Shown here: positions 5,521 through 13,124 of the stretch, in pieces
Position numbering within the stretch: position 1 is the first letter of the stretch
Layout: each line of letters starts with the position of its first letter
DNA from: PALSA-1196 sp036833805
GTDB taxonomy: Bacteria; Pseudomonadota; Gammaproteobacteria; Steroidobacterales; Steroidobacteraceae
Assembly: GCA_036833805.1 (NCBI GenBank)
Contig: DAITPA010000048.1
Location: 1 to 14,256 of the forward strand
DNA length: 14,256 nt
Reading direction: 5' to 3'
The notes under the pieces: generated by a model
Seen by the model: the letters and a program-made list of their open reading frames with translations, nothing else
What the model was told of the DNA's origin: nothing
Databases searched by the model: none
Made by a program: the position numbers and the translations under genes

Positions 5521-6945
5521 TCAGTAGCGATAGTGGTCGGGCTTGTAGGGACCCGACTTATCGACGCCGATGTAGCGCGCCTGCACGTCGGTGAGCTTCG
5601 TGAGTTCGACATTCAGAGTCGCAAGCTGCAGCCGCGCCACCTTCTCATCGAGGTGCTTTGGCAGCACATGCACGCCGATCGGATAGCGATCCGGATGGGT
5701 AAAGAGTTCGATCTGCGCGATCACCTGATTGGCAAAGGAGGAGCTCATCACGTAGCTCGGATGTCCGGTGCCGCAGCCCAAATTCACCAAGCGCCCTTCG
5801 GCGAGCAGGATGACGCGCTTGCCGTCGGGGAAGATGATGTGGTCGACCTGCGGCTTGATGTTTTCCCACGGGTACTGCTTCAAGCTCGCGACATCGATCT
5901 CGTTGTCAAAGTGGCCGATGTTGCACACGATCGCATTGTGCTTCATGCGCTGTATGTGCTCATGCGTGATCACGTGGAAATTGCCGGTGGCGGAAACAAA
6001 GATATCCGCCTTATCCGCGGCGTAGTCGAGGGTGACAACCCGGTAGCCTTCCATCGCCGCCTGCAACGCGCAGATGGGATCAACCTCGGTCACCCACACT
6101 TGCGCCGACAGCGCACGCAGCGCCTGCGCGGAGCCCTTGCCGACATCACCGTAGCCGGCGACGAGCGCGACTTTGCCCGCGATCATGACGTCGGTTGCGC
6201 GCTTGATCGCATCCACGAGCGACTCGCGGCAGCCGTACAGGTTGTCGAATTTGCTCTTCGTCACCGAGTCGTTGACGTTGATCGCCGGGAAGGCAAGCTT
6301 GCCTTCCTTCGCCATCTGGTAGAGACGCTTGACGCCGGTCGTCGTCTCTTCGGTCACGCCCTTGATGGCGCTCAGGCGCACCGAGTACCACTTGGGATCC
6401 GTGCGCAATTTCGCCTTGATCGCAGCGAACAGCGCCGCTTCTTCCTCGGAAGCGGGCTTGCCGATGACGGCAGGATCGGCTTCCGCGCGTGTCCCGAGAT
6501 GCAGCAACAAGGTGGCATCGCCGCCGTCATCGAGGATCATGTTGGAGTAGCCGCCGTCCGGCCATTCAAAGATCTGATGCGTGTACTGCCAGTAATCCGT
6601 CAGCGACTCGCCCTTCCAGGCGAACACCGGGATGCCCGCGGTCGCAATAGCGGCGGCAGCATGATCCTGTGTTGAAAAAATATTGCACGAAGCCCAGCGC
6701 AGCTCGGCGCCGAGCGCCTTCAAGGTCTCAATTAACACCGCCGTCTGGATCGTCATGTGCAAGGAGCCCGTGACTCGTGCGCCCTTTAAGGGCTGGCTCT
6801 TTGCAAACTCCTTGCGGATCGCCATGAGTCCGGGCATTTCCCCTTCGGCGATCGTCATCTCTTTGCGGCCCCAGCCGGCAAGACCCAAGTCGGCCACGCG
6901 GTAATCACTGAAGGTGCCGGCGGGGGCTTTCAAATTGGCGTTCAT
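5521..6945 (-). CDS. ahcY: Adenosylhomocysteinase (SAH hydrolase) AhcY
   Basis: AhcY splits S-adenosylhomocysteine reversibly into homocysteine and adenosine with bound NAD+, relieving product inhibition of methyltransferases. The product has 474 residues, matching the longer bacterial and plant form with the extra segment of about 40 residues (roughly 160-200). Key features are SLHMTIQTAV (61-70), the catalytic K230 and D234 in DSVTKSKFDN, the NAD site GYGDVGKG (264-271), GHFDNEID, and the C-terminal KPDHYRY that completes the neighbour's cofactor site in the tetramer. The ATG at 6945 is preferred over the TTG one codon upstream because AAGGAA lies 8-9 bases before it. It lies 31 bases from metK. 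The gap is too short for a SAH riboswitch. Confidence 0.97.
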   Translation of the reverse strand: MNANLKAPAGTFSDYRVADLGLAGWGRKEMTIAEGEMPGLMAIRKEFAKSQPLKGARVTGSLHMTIQTAVLIETLKALGAELRWASCNIFSTQDHAAAAIATAGIPVFAWKGESLTDYWQYTHQIFEWPDGGYSNMILDDGGDATLLLHLGTRAEADPAVIGKPASEEEAALFAAIKAKLRTDPKWYSVRLSAIKGVTEETTTGVKRLYQMAKEGKLAFPAINVNDSVTKSKFDNLYGCRESLVDAIKRATDVMIAGKVALVAGYGDVGKGSAQALRALSAQVWVTEVDPICALQAAMEGYRVVTLDYAADKADIFVSATGNFHVITHEHIQRMKHNAIVCNIGHFDNEIDVASLKQYPWENIKPQVDHIIFPDGKRVILLAEGRLVNLGCGTGHPSYVMSSSFANQVIAQIELFTHPDRYPIGVHVLPKHLDEKVARLQLATLNVELTKLTDVQARYIGVDKSGPYKPDHYRY

Positions 6946-6976
6946 CAATCGTGTTCCTTAAATTCGCAAAATGTGC

Positions 6977-8164
6977 TCAAGCGGCGCGCGCGCGCGCGGA
7001 AGTTGCGCTCTTGGCGTCGGCCGCAAGCTCGACCGCCCGGCTGGTGCTTTCCCAGGTGAATTCGCTCTCGGTGCGGCCGAAGTGGCCGTAGGCTGCGGTC
7101 ATCTGATAGATCGGGCGCAAAAGATCGAGCATTTCTCTTAAACCATAGGGCGTCAAATCGAAGTGCTTTCTCACGAGCGCCGTCAGGCGTTCGTCCGCCA
7201 CCGTGCCGGTGCCGAACGTGTCGACCATGATTGACGTCGGTTCGGCGATGCCGATGGCATACGAGATCTGCACCTCACAGCGATCGGCGAGGCCCGCGGC
7301 GACGATGTTCTTCGCCACATAGCGTGCGCCGTAGGCTGCCGAGCGATCAACCTTGGAAGGATCCTTGCCGGAGAATGCGCCGCCGCCGTGACGTGCAAAG
7401 CCGCCGTAGGTGTCGACGATGATCTTTCTGCCGGTCAAGCCGCAGTCGCCGACCGGGCCGCCGACCACGAACCGTCCGGTGGGATTGATGTGGTATTTGG
7501 TGCGTTTGTCGATCCATTTGGCGGGCAGCACGGGCTTCAAGATCTCCTCCATGACCGCCTCGCGCAGCGTCTTCGTGGAGACGTCCGGACTGTGCTGGGT
7601 CGAGAGCACGACCGCTTCGATGCCGACCGGCGCGTGGTTCTCGTAGCGCAGCGTCACCTGACTCTTGGCATCGGGCCGCAGCCACGAAAGCTTGCCCTTC
7701 TTTCTGACATCGGCCTGCTTCTTGACGAGCCGATGCGCAAGCGTAATCGCCGCGGGCATCAAGACGTCGGTTTCGTTGGTGGCGTAGCCGAACATGAGGC
7801 CCTGGTCACCGGCGCCCTGCTTCTTCTCATCCTTGCGGTCAACGCCCTGGGCGATGTCAGGCGACTGCTTGCCGATGATGTTCACGACGCCGCAGCTGGC
7901 GCCGTCGAAGCCCATGTCGGATGAGTCGTAGCCAATCTCGAGCACGGTCTTCCTCACCAGCGCCTCGACGTCCACCCAGGCGCTGGTTGTCACTTCGCCC
8001 GCGACGATCACAACCCCGGTCTTCACCAGGGTCTCGCAGGCAACGCGGCCGCGCTTGTCCTGGGTGAGGATGGCATCCAACACGGCGTCGGATATCTGAT
8101 CCGCGACCTTGTCCGGGTGCCCTTCGGAGACGGACTCGGACGTAAACAAATAGCTGTTTCCCAT
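6977..8164 (-). CDS. metK: S-adenosylmethionine synthase MetK
   Basis: MetK makes S-adenosylmethionine from methionine and ATP, releasing phosphate and diphosphate; it is a cytoplasmic tetramer. The product has 395 residues. Signatures are SEGHPDK (13-19, catalytic His16), GAGDQGLMFGYA (117-128) and the phosphate loop GGGAFSGKDPSKVDRSAAY (260-278). The start is supported by AGGATAGG just before the ATG. The C-terminal tail is a low-complexity ARARAA, coded by a 13-base alternating GC run (6984-6996) that is prone to replication slippage; such changes would alter only the tail. It sits between the adenosine kinase (27-base gap) and ahcY, so SAM synthesis and by-product recycling are expressed together. 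Confidence 0.97.
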   Translation of the reverse strand: MGNSYLFTSESVSEGHPDKVADQISDAVLDAILTQDKRGRVACETLVKTGVVIVAGEVTTSAWVDVEALVRKTVLEIGYDSSDMGFDGASCGVVNIIGKQSPDIAQGVDRKDEKKQGAGDQGLMFGYATNETDVLMPAAITLAHRLVKKQADVRKKGKLSWLRPDAKSQVTLRYENHAPVGIEAVVLSTQHSPDVSTKTLREAVMEEILKPVLPAKWIDKRTKYHINPTGRFVVGGPVGDCGLTGRKIIVDTYGGFARHGGGAFSGKDPSKVDRSAAYGARYVAKNIVAAGLADRCEVQISYAIGIAEPTSIMVDTFGTGTVADERLTALVRKHFDLTPYGLREMLDLLRPIYQMTAAYGHFGRTESEFTWESTSRAVELAADAKSATSARARAA

Positions 8165-8191
8165 ATACCTATCCTATTTGTGAGGCCGGGT

Positions 8192-9205
8192 TCAAATAAC
8201 TGCACTTTGCGCGCGCGCGAATCGTGCTTGCGCGTGCGCGGCAGGCAGCGCCATGCCAAAGCTCTCGTGATAACGTGCGGCAAACTCCGCCGGCGTGAAG
8301 CGGTGGTTCTGCGTGCCGCGGACCTCGATCTTAAGGGCCCCCATGAGGGACGCGATCCTGCCGGTCACCTGCCAGTCAAGACCGTGCATGAGACCATGAA
8401 TGATACCCGCACGATAGGCGTCGCCGCAGCCCGTGGGATCGACAATGGCGCTCGGCGCGGCGCTTGGAATCGCAAGCTCCCGCCCCTTCGCATAGATCAC
8501 GGAGCCCTGCGCCCCGCGCGTCACGATGAGCGCGCGCACGCGCTCGACAACGTCGGCGACGCCCCAGCCGGTCTTCTGCTGCATGAGCTGCCATTCGTAG
8601 TCGTTTACCGCAACCCAGCTCGCCTGGGAGATAAATGCCATAAGGTCAGGCGCCTCAAACATCGGCAGGCCCTGCCCCGGATCAAAGATGAACGGGATGC
8701 GCAGGCTTGCGAACTCGGCCGCGTGCTCGATCATGCCGCGGCGGCCGTCGGGAGCGACGATGCCGAGCGTGATCTCGCGCGCCTCGACCACCCGATTCAG
8801 GTGCGCATGTTGCATGGCGCCCGGATGAAACGCTGTGATCTGATTGTCATCCTGGTCGGTCGTGATGAAGGCTTGCGCCGTGTGCTCGCTGTCGATGATT
8901 TTGACATAATCCCGCGGCACCCCGCTTTTCGCCATCCACTGCGCGTACGGCTCGAAATCGCGCCCCGCGGTCGCCATCGGATAGCCCGCGTCGCCCAGCA
9001 GTCTCAAATTATAGGCAATGTTGCCGGCACAGCCGCCAAACTCGCGCCTGAGCTCGGGCACCAGAAAGGCGACATTCAGAATGTGAATCTTGTCGGGCAG
9101 AATGTGCGCGGAGAAGCGGTCGGGGAACACCATGATGGTGTCGTAGGCGAGCGAGCCGCACACGAGGGCGCGCGCAGATTTCCTGGTACGAGTCGCGGTC
9201 GTCAT
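8192..9205 (-). CDS. PfkB-family carbohydrate kinase, probable adenosine kinase
   Basis: This is a ribokinase-fold enzyme of 337 residues that most likely phosphorylates adenosine to AMP with ATP. Seen are the family N-terminal glycine motif FGGCAGNIAYNLRLLG (56-71), the substrate-side segment DPGQGLPMF (175-183), and the C-terminal anion-hole signature DPTGCGDAY (256-264) with catalytic base D262. The stretch GSLAYDTIM followed by HILPDKIHILN resembles proteobacterial proteins annotated as adenosine kinase. The context supports this: metK and ahcY follow, and AhcY releases adenosine that must be removed to pull its equilibrium forward. Another nucleoside or sugar as substrate cannot be excluded. 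Its start lies 15 bases after fdsD. An AAGGG overlapping the fdsD stop is the only ribosome-binding candidate, so coupling is likely. Confidence 0.87.
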   Translation of the reverse strand: MTTATRTRKSARALVCGSLAYDTIMVFPDRFSAHILPDKIHILNVAFLVPELRREFGGCAGNIAYNLRLLGDAGYPMATAGRDFEPYAQWMAKSGVPRDYVKIIDSEHTAQAFITTDQDDNQITAFHPGAMQHAHLNRVVEAREITLGIVAPDGRRGMIEHAAEFASLRIPFIFDPGQGLPMFEAPDLMAFISQASWVAVNDYEWQLMQQKTGWGVADVVERVRALIVTRGAQGSVIYAKGRELAIPSAAPSAIVDPTGCGDAYRAGIIHGLMHGLDWQVTGRIASLMGALKIEVRGTQNHRFTPAEFAARYHESFGMALPAAHAQARFARAQSAVI

Positions 9206-9220
9206 GGGACGTGATTGCCC

Positions 9221-9472
9221 TTAACCGGTTGGCTGCGATGCTTCAGACGCTGCCGGTTCTGGCGCCGACAGCATGCCAACGGCCTCGCGCGCGATATCGC
9301 AGAGCCCGCCTGCGCCGGCATGGTAATGCTCGAGGATCTGCCGGCGCATGCGCGGATCCCAGTAGCGCCTCAGGTGCGTGGCAACCGATGCCGCGGCATC
9401 TTTGCGGCCTGCTTCCCCTTCCCAAAAAGCGCTGATCTCATTGGCCATCTTCACGAGGTGCTGCGCGTTCAT
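9221..9472 (-). CDS. fdsD: NAD-dependent formate dehydrogenase delta subunit FdsD
   Basis: The product is a small protein of 83 residues beginning MNAQHLVKMANEISAF. A central region with ATHLRRYWDPRMR and a helical C-terminal part is typical of FdsD. In fds operons this subunit is needed for full activity or assembly of the molybdenum formate dehydrogenase, without binding a redox centre itself. Its ATG overlaps the fdhD stop (ATGA), so translation is coupled. The C-terminal tail is rich in Ala, Ser, Glu and Pro and is probably disordered. The position after fdhD matches the gene order fdsGBACD known from Cupriavidus and Rhodobacter. Confidence 0.9.
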   Translation of the reverse strand: MNAQHLVKMANEISAFWEGEAGRKDAAASVATHLRRYWDPRMRRQILEHYHAGAGGLCDIAREAVGMLSAPEPAASEASQPTG

Positions 9473-10287
9473 GTCAGGCGCTCCGGATGTGTATAGACAA
9501 CGTGCTGCTCGCGCCTGGCAAAGCCCACAAGCGTGACGCCACTTTCTTCGGCGACGCGTATGGCAAGCGCGGTCGGCGCGGAAACCGCGACCACGAAGGA
9601 GACGCCGACGGTCGCGGCTTTCTGCACCATCTCGTAGCTTGCGCGGCTCGTGATGAGCATGCACCCCGTCGTGAAATCTTGACCGGCGCGCACCAGCGCG
9701 CCGATCGTCTTGTCGAGCGCGTTGTGGCGGCCGACATCCTCGCGCACGCAGGTGATGCCGCGCCCGGGCTCGATCCAAGCCGCCGCATGCACGCTGCCGG
9801 TCAGCGCATTGATCGGCTGCCGTTGTTGAATGTCAGCGAGCGCCGCGTGCAGCTCGTCCACCGGCAGCGTCGCGCCGCCACTAAGCCGCGGCGCAGGCCT
9901 GATCGCCTGCTCGAGCGTTGCTGCGCCGCACAACCCGCAGCCGGTGCGGCCGGTGAGATTGCGGCGTTTCTCAAGAAGAGACGAGAAGCGCTCGGCCGAG
10001 ATGCCGACCCGCACGTCGATCGCATCCTGGCCACGCTCGATCTCGACCGAGCGGATCTCGTCCGGATGCGCAACCAAGCCCTCACTCAAGGTGAATCCGG
10101 TCGCGAAATCCTCAAGATTTGCAGGCGTTGCGAGCATGACGACGTGCGGCACGCCGTGATAGACGAGCGCAATCGGCATCTCGAGGGCGACGCGGTCCGT
10201 CGTGTGCGTCGTGCGGCCACGTATCCAGCGCTCGACGGGAAGCTCGGCGCTGCCTGTCTCAGGCATCCTCGGTGTGCTCGTGCTCAT
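9469..10287 (-). CDS. fdhD: Formate dehydrogenase accessory sulfurtransferase FdhD (FdsC)
   Basis: FdhD passes sulfur from a cysteine desulfurase to the bis-molybdopterin guanine dinucleotide cofactor, giving the sulfido ligand that formate dehydrogenase needs; in fds operons it is called FdsC. The product has 272 residues. Seen are the cofactor-binding region TPANLEDFATGFTLSEG (54-70), the redox motif CGLCG (C117, C120), the segment CVREDVGRHNALDKTIG, and ITSRASYEMVQKAA. The chosen ATG overlaps the end of fdsA by 29 bases and has AGG about 7 bases upstream. An in-frame ATG at 10266 is also possible but has no properly spaced ribosome binding site. It lies between the catalytic subunit and FdsD. 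Confidence 0.95.
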   Translation of the reverse strand: MSTSTPRMPETGSAELPVERWIRGRTTHTTDRVALEMPIALVYHGVPHVVMLATPANLEDFATGFTLSEGLVAHPDEIRSVEIERGQDAIDVRVGISAERFSSLLEKRRNLTGRTGCGLCGAATLEQAIRPAPRLSGGATLPVDELHAALADIQQRQPINALTGSVHAAAWIEPGRGITCVREDVGRHNALDKTIGALVRAGQDFTTGCMLITSRASYEMVQKAATVGVSFVVAVSAPTALAIRVAEESGVTLVGFARREQHVVYTHPERLT

Positions 10288-13093
10288 GGTGGACCTGCGC
10301 GTGCCACCCCTCGGGGCGTTTCACGCGAACCACCTGCACGGCCGTCACCTTGTACTCCGGACAGTTGGTCGCCCAGTCGGAGTTGTCGGTGGTCACGACG
10401 TTGGCATTGGTCTCCGGGAAATGGAAAGTCGTGTAGACGACGCCCGGCGCGATCTTGTCAGTAATGCGCGCGCGCAGGATCGTGTCGCCGGCGCGGCTCG
10501 TGAGCCCCACCCAGTCACCGCTCTCAACGCCGCGCACCTCCGCATCGTGCGGATGGATGTCGAGCACGTCCTCGGCATGCCATTGGGAGTTTTCCGTGCG
10601 CCGCGTCTGCGCGCCGACGTTGTACTGCGTAAGGGTGCGGCCGGTCGTCAGAATGAGCGGGAAGCGGCTGGTGGAGCGCTCGCTGGTCGGCACGTATTCG
10701 GTGACGAAGAATCTGCCCTTACCGCGCACGAATTTACCGATATGCATCGTGGGCGTGCCCTCGGGAGCCGCTGCGTTGCACGGCCACTGGATGCTGCCCA
10801 GGCGATCAAGCTTTGCGTAGCTCACGCCCGTGAAGGTGGGTGTCAACGCTGCGATCTCGTCCATGATCTCCGACGGATGCGCATAGTTCATCGGATAGCC
10901 AAGCGCGTTCGATAACAGACAGGTGATCTCCCAGTCGGCATAACCCGACTGCGGCTCCATGACCTTGCGCACGCGCGAGATGCGCCGCTCGGCATTCGTG
11001 AAGGTGCCGTCCTTCTCGAGGAAGGAGGAGCCGGGCAGGAAGACGTGCGCGTACTTCGCCGTTTCGTTCAAGAACAGATCCTGCACGACCACGCACTCCA
11101 TGGCCTCCATCGCCGCGGCCACATGATTGGTGTCGGGATCCGACTGCACGAAATCCTCGCCCTCGACGTAGATCCCGAGGAAGCTGCCATCAAGCGCGGC
11201 GTCAAACATATTGGGAATGCGAAGTCCGGGCTCGGGCTGCATCGGCACCTTCCAGGCATCTTCGAACATCTTGCGCACGAGCGGGTCGGATACGTGGCGG
11301 TAACCGGAGTACTCGTGCGGGAACGACCCCATGTCGGAGGCGCCCTGCACGTTGTTCTGTCCGCGCAGCGGATTGACGCCGACGCCCTCGCGCCCGAGAT
11401 TGCCGGTCGCCATCGCAAGATTGGCAATGCCCATCACCGTCGTCGTGCCCTGGCTGTGCTCGGTGACACCCAGGCCGTAGTAAATGGCGCCATTGGCGGC
11501 GTGCGCATACAGGCGCGCCGCAGCGCGCACATCCGCGGCGGGCACGCCGCTTAAGCCTTCGGTCTCCTCGGGAGAATTCCTGGGCTCGGCGATGAACTTC
11601 TTCCATTTGAGGTACGAGTCCATCTCGCATCTTTCGGCGACGTAGTCATCCTTCGTCAGGCCCTCGGTGACGATGACATGTGCGATCGCATTGACGACGG
11701 CGACGTTGGTGCCGGGCTGCAACTTCAGGTGGTAGTCGGCCTGGATGTGCGGGGAGTGCACGATGCCGGTAGTACGCGGATCGAGCACGATCAACTTCGC
11801 GCCCTGGCGCAAGCGGCGCTTCATCTGGGATGCAAATACCGGATGACCGTCCGTGGGGCTCGCGCCGATGATGAGGATGCAGTCGGCCTTCATGACCGAA
11901 TCGAACTCCTGGGTTCCGGCCGACTCCCCGAAGGTGTTCTTAAGCCCATAACCCGTGGGCGAATGGCACACGCGCGCGCAGGTATCGACGTTGTTGTTGC
12001 CAAATGCGGCGCGGATCAGCTTCTGCACGAGGAACGTCTCCTCGTTCGTGCAGCGCGAGGAGGTGATGCCGCCGACGGAGTCCTTGCCGTACTTCGCCTG
12101 GATGCGACGGAACTCGCTCGCCGCATGCCCGATGGCCTCCTCCCAGGTCACCTCACGCCAGGCATCGGTGATGCGCGCGCGAATCATCGGCTTCGTCACC
12201 CGGTCCGAGTGTGTCGCATAGCCGTAGGCGAAGCGCCCCTTGATGCAGGCGTGACCGTGATTCGCGTGACCGGTGCGATCGGGTGCCATGCGCACAACCT
12301 CCACGTCCGCTCCCACGCCGGTGGTTTCCGCCTTAAACGAGCAGCCAACCCCGCAGTACGCGCAGGTGGTCTTGGCCACCTGCTTGGACGGGCCGAGCGC
12401 AATCACGGATTTTTCCGTCAACGCGGCGGTGGGACACGCCTCAACGCAGGCACCGCAGGAGACACACTCGGATTCCATGAAGGGCTCGTCCTGGCTCGCC
12501 GAAACCTTGGAGTCAAAGCCGCGTCCCTGGATCGTGAGCGCGAAAGTGCCCTGCTGTTCATCGCAGGCACGCACGCAGCGCGAGCAGACAATGCAAAGCT
12601 CAGGATCAAAAGTGAAGTAGGGGTTGCTCGTATCCTTCAGCGCCGGCCGGTGCTTCGCGCCCGAAACGCCGTAGGACGTTTCCGTGATGCCCGCATCCGC
12701 GGCCATGTCCTGCAGTTCGCAATGGCCGTTCGCGGGACAGGTCGCGCAATCCAGCGGATGATCGGAGATGTACAGATCAAGCACGCCGTGGCGCAGCTGG
12801 GCGAGCTTCGGTGATTGGGTCGAGACCTTCATGTCGGCCGCAACCGTCGTGGTGCAGGAGGCGGGGTAGCCCTTTCTGCCCTCGATCTCAACCAGGCACA
12901 GACGGCAGGAACCGAAGGCCTTCAGCGTGTCGGTCGCGCAGAGCTTGGGAACCTGCACGTCGGCGTACATGGCGGCGCGCATCACCGAAGTGCCTTCCGG
13001 CACGGTGACCGAACGGCCGTCGATCTCGAGCGTGACCGATGCGGTGCTGTCGCTCGCAGGCGTTCCCTGGTCTTTATAATCAATGGCAAACAT
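10259..13093 (-). CDS. fdsA: NAD-dependent formate dehydrogenase alpha (catalytic) subunit FdsA
   Basis: FdsA oxidises formate to CO2 at a molybdenum (or tungsten) bis-MGD centre and sends electrons to FdsB. The product has 944 residues, about the usual size. From the N-terminus: a [2Fe-2S] domain (C52, C63, C66, C80), a His-Cys3 [4Fe-4S] site (H112, C116, C119, C125), two ferredoxin-type clusters (C167, C170, C173, C177; C210, C213, C216, C220), and the [4Fe-4S] site of the molybdopterin domain (C244, C247, C251, C283). The active-site ligand is Cys376 in ARVCHSPTG, so this is not a selenoprotein; His377 follows as in the family. The C-terminal part carries the MGD-binding domain. The start is set by GAGGAGA just upstream. 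It lies 31 bases after fdsB; no twin-arginine signal is present, so it is cytoplasmic. Confidence 0.97.
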   Translation of the reverse strand: MFAIDYKDQGTPASDSTASVTLEIDGRSVTVPEGTSVMRAAMYADVQVPKLCATDTLKAFGSCRLCLVEIEGRKGYPASCTTTVAADMKVSTQSPKLAQLRHGVLDLYISDHPLDCATCPANGHCELQDMAADAGITETSYGVSGAKHRPALKDTSNPYFTFDPELCIVCSRCVRACDEQQGTFALTIQGRGFDSKVSASQDEPFMESECVSCGACVEACPTAALTEKSVIALGPSKQVAKTTCAYCGVGCSFKAETTGVGADVEVVRMAPDRTGHANHGHACIKGRFAYGYATHSDRVTKPMIRARITDAWREVTWEEAIGHAASEFRRIQAKYGKDSVGGITSSRCTNEETFLVQKLIRAAFGNNNVDTCARVCHSPTGYGLKNTFGESAGTQEFDSVMKADCILIIGASPTDGHPVFASQMKRRLRQGAKLIVLDPRTTGIVHSPHIQADYHLKLQPGTNVAVVNAIAHVIVTEGLTKDDYVAERCEMDSYLKWKKFIAEPRNSPEETEGLSGVPAADVRAAARLYAHAANGAIYYGLGVTEHSQGTTTVMGIANLAMATGNLGREGVGVNPLRGQNNVQGASDMGSFPHEYSGYRHVSDPLVRKMFEDAWKVPMQPEPGLRIPNMFDAALDGSFLGIYVEGEDFVQSDPDTNHVAAAMEAMECVVVQDLFLNETAKYAHVFLPGSSFLEKDGTFTNAERRISRVRKVMEPQSGYADWEITCLLSNALGYPMNYAHPSEIMDEIAALTPTFTGVSYAKLDRLGSIQWPCNAAAPEGTPTMHIGKFVRGKGRFFVTEYVPTSERSTSRFPLILTTGRTLTQYNVGAQTRRTENSQWHAEDVLDIHPHDAEVRGVESGDWVGLTSRAGDTILRARITDKIAPGVVYTTFHFPETNANVVTTDNSDWATNCPEYKVTAVQVVRVKRPEGWHAQVHHEHEHTEDA

Positions 13094-13124
13094 CGAAAAT
13101 CTCCTCAGGCAGGCTCAATGCGAC

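Noticed and set aside
5221..6675. Long plus-strand open frame (484 codons) opposite folD/ahcY
   Set aside because: It lies antisense across two clearly identified genes and reads as an Arg/His/Asp-rich sequence typical of the complement of GC-rich coding DNA.
6946..6976. SAH or SAM riboswitch near ahcY/metK
   Set aside because: The gaps before ahcY (31 bases) and metK (27 bases) are too short for known SAH or SAM riboswitch folds, and no matching core was seen.
8117..9214. Plus-strand open frame of 365 codons opposite the adenosine kinase
   Set aside because: Shadow of the real gene; composition biased to Arg, His and Asp, with no domain.
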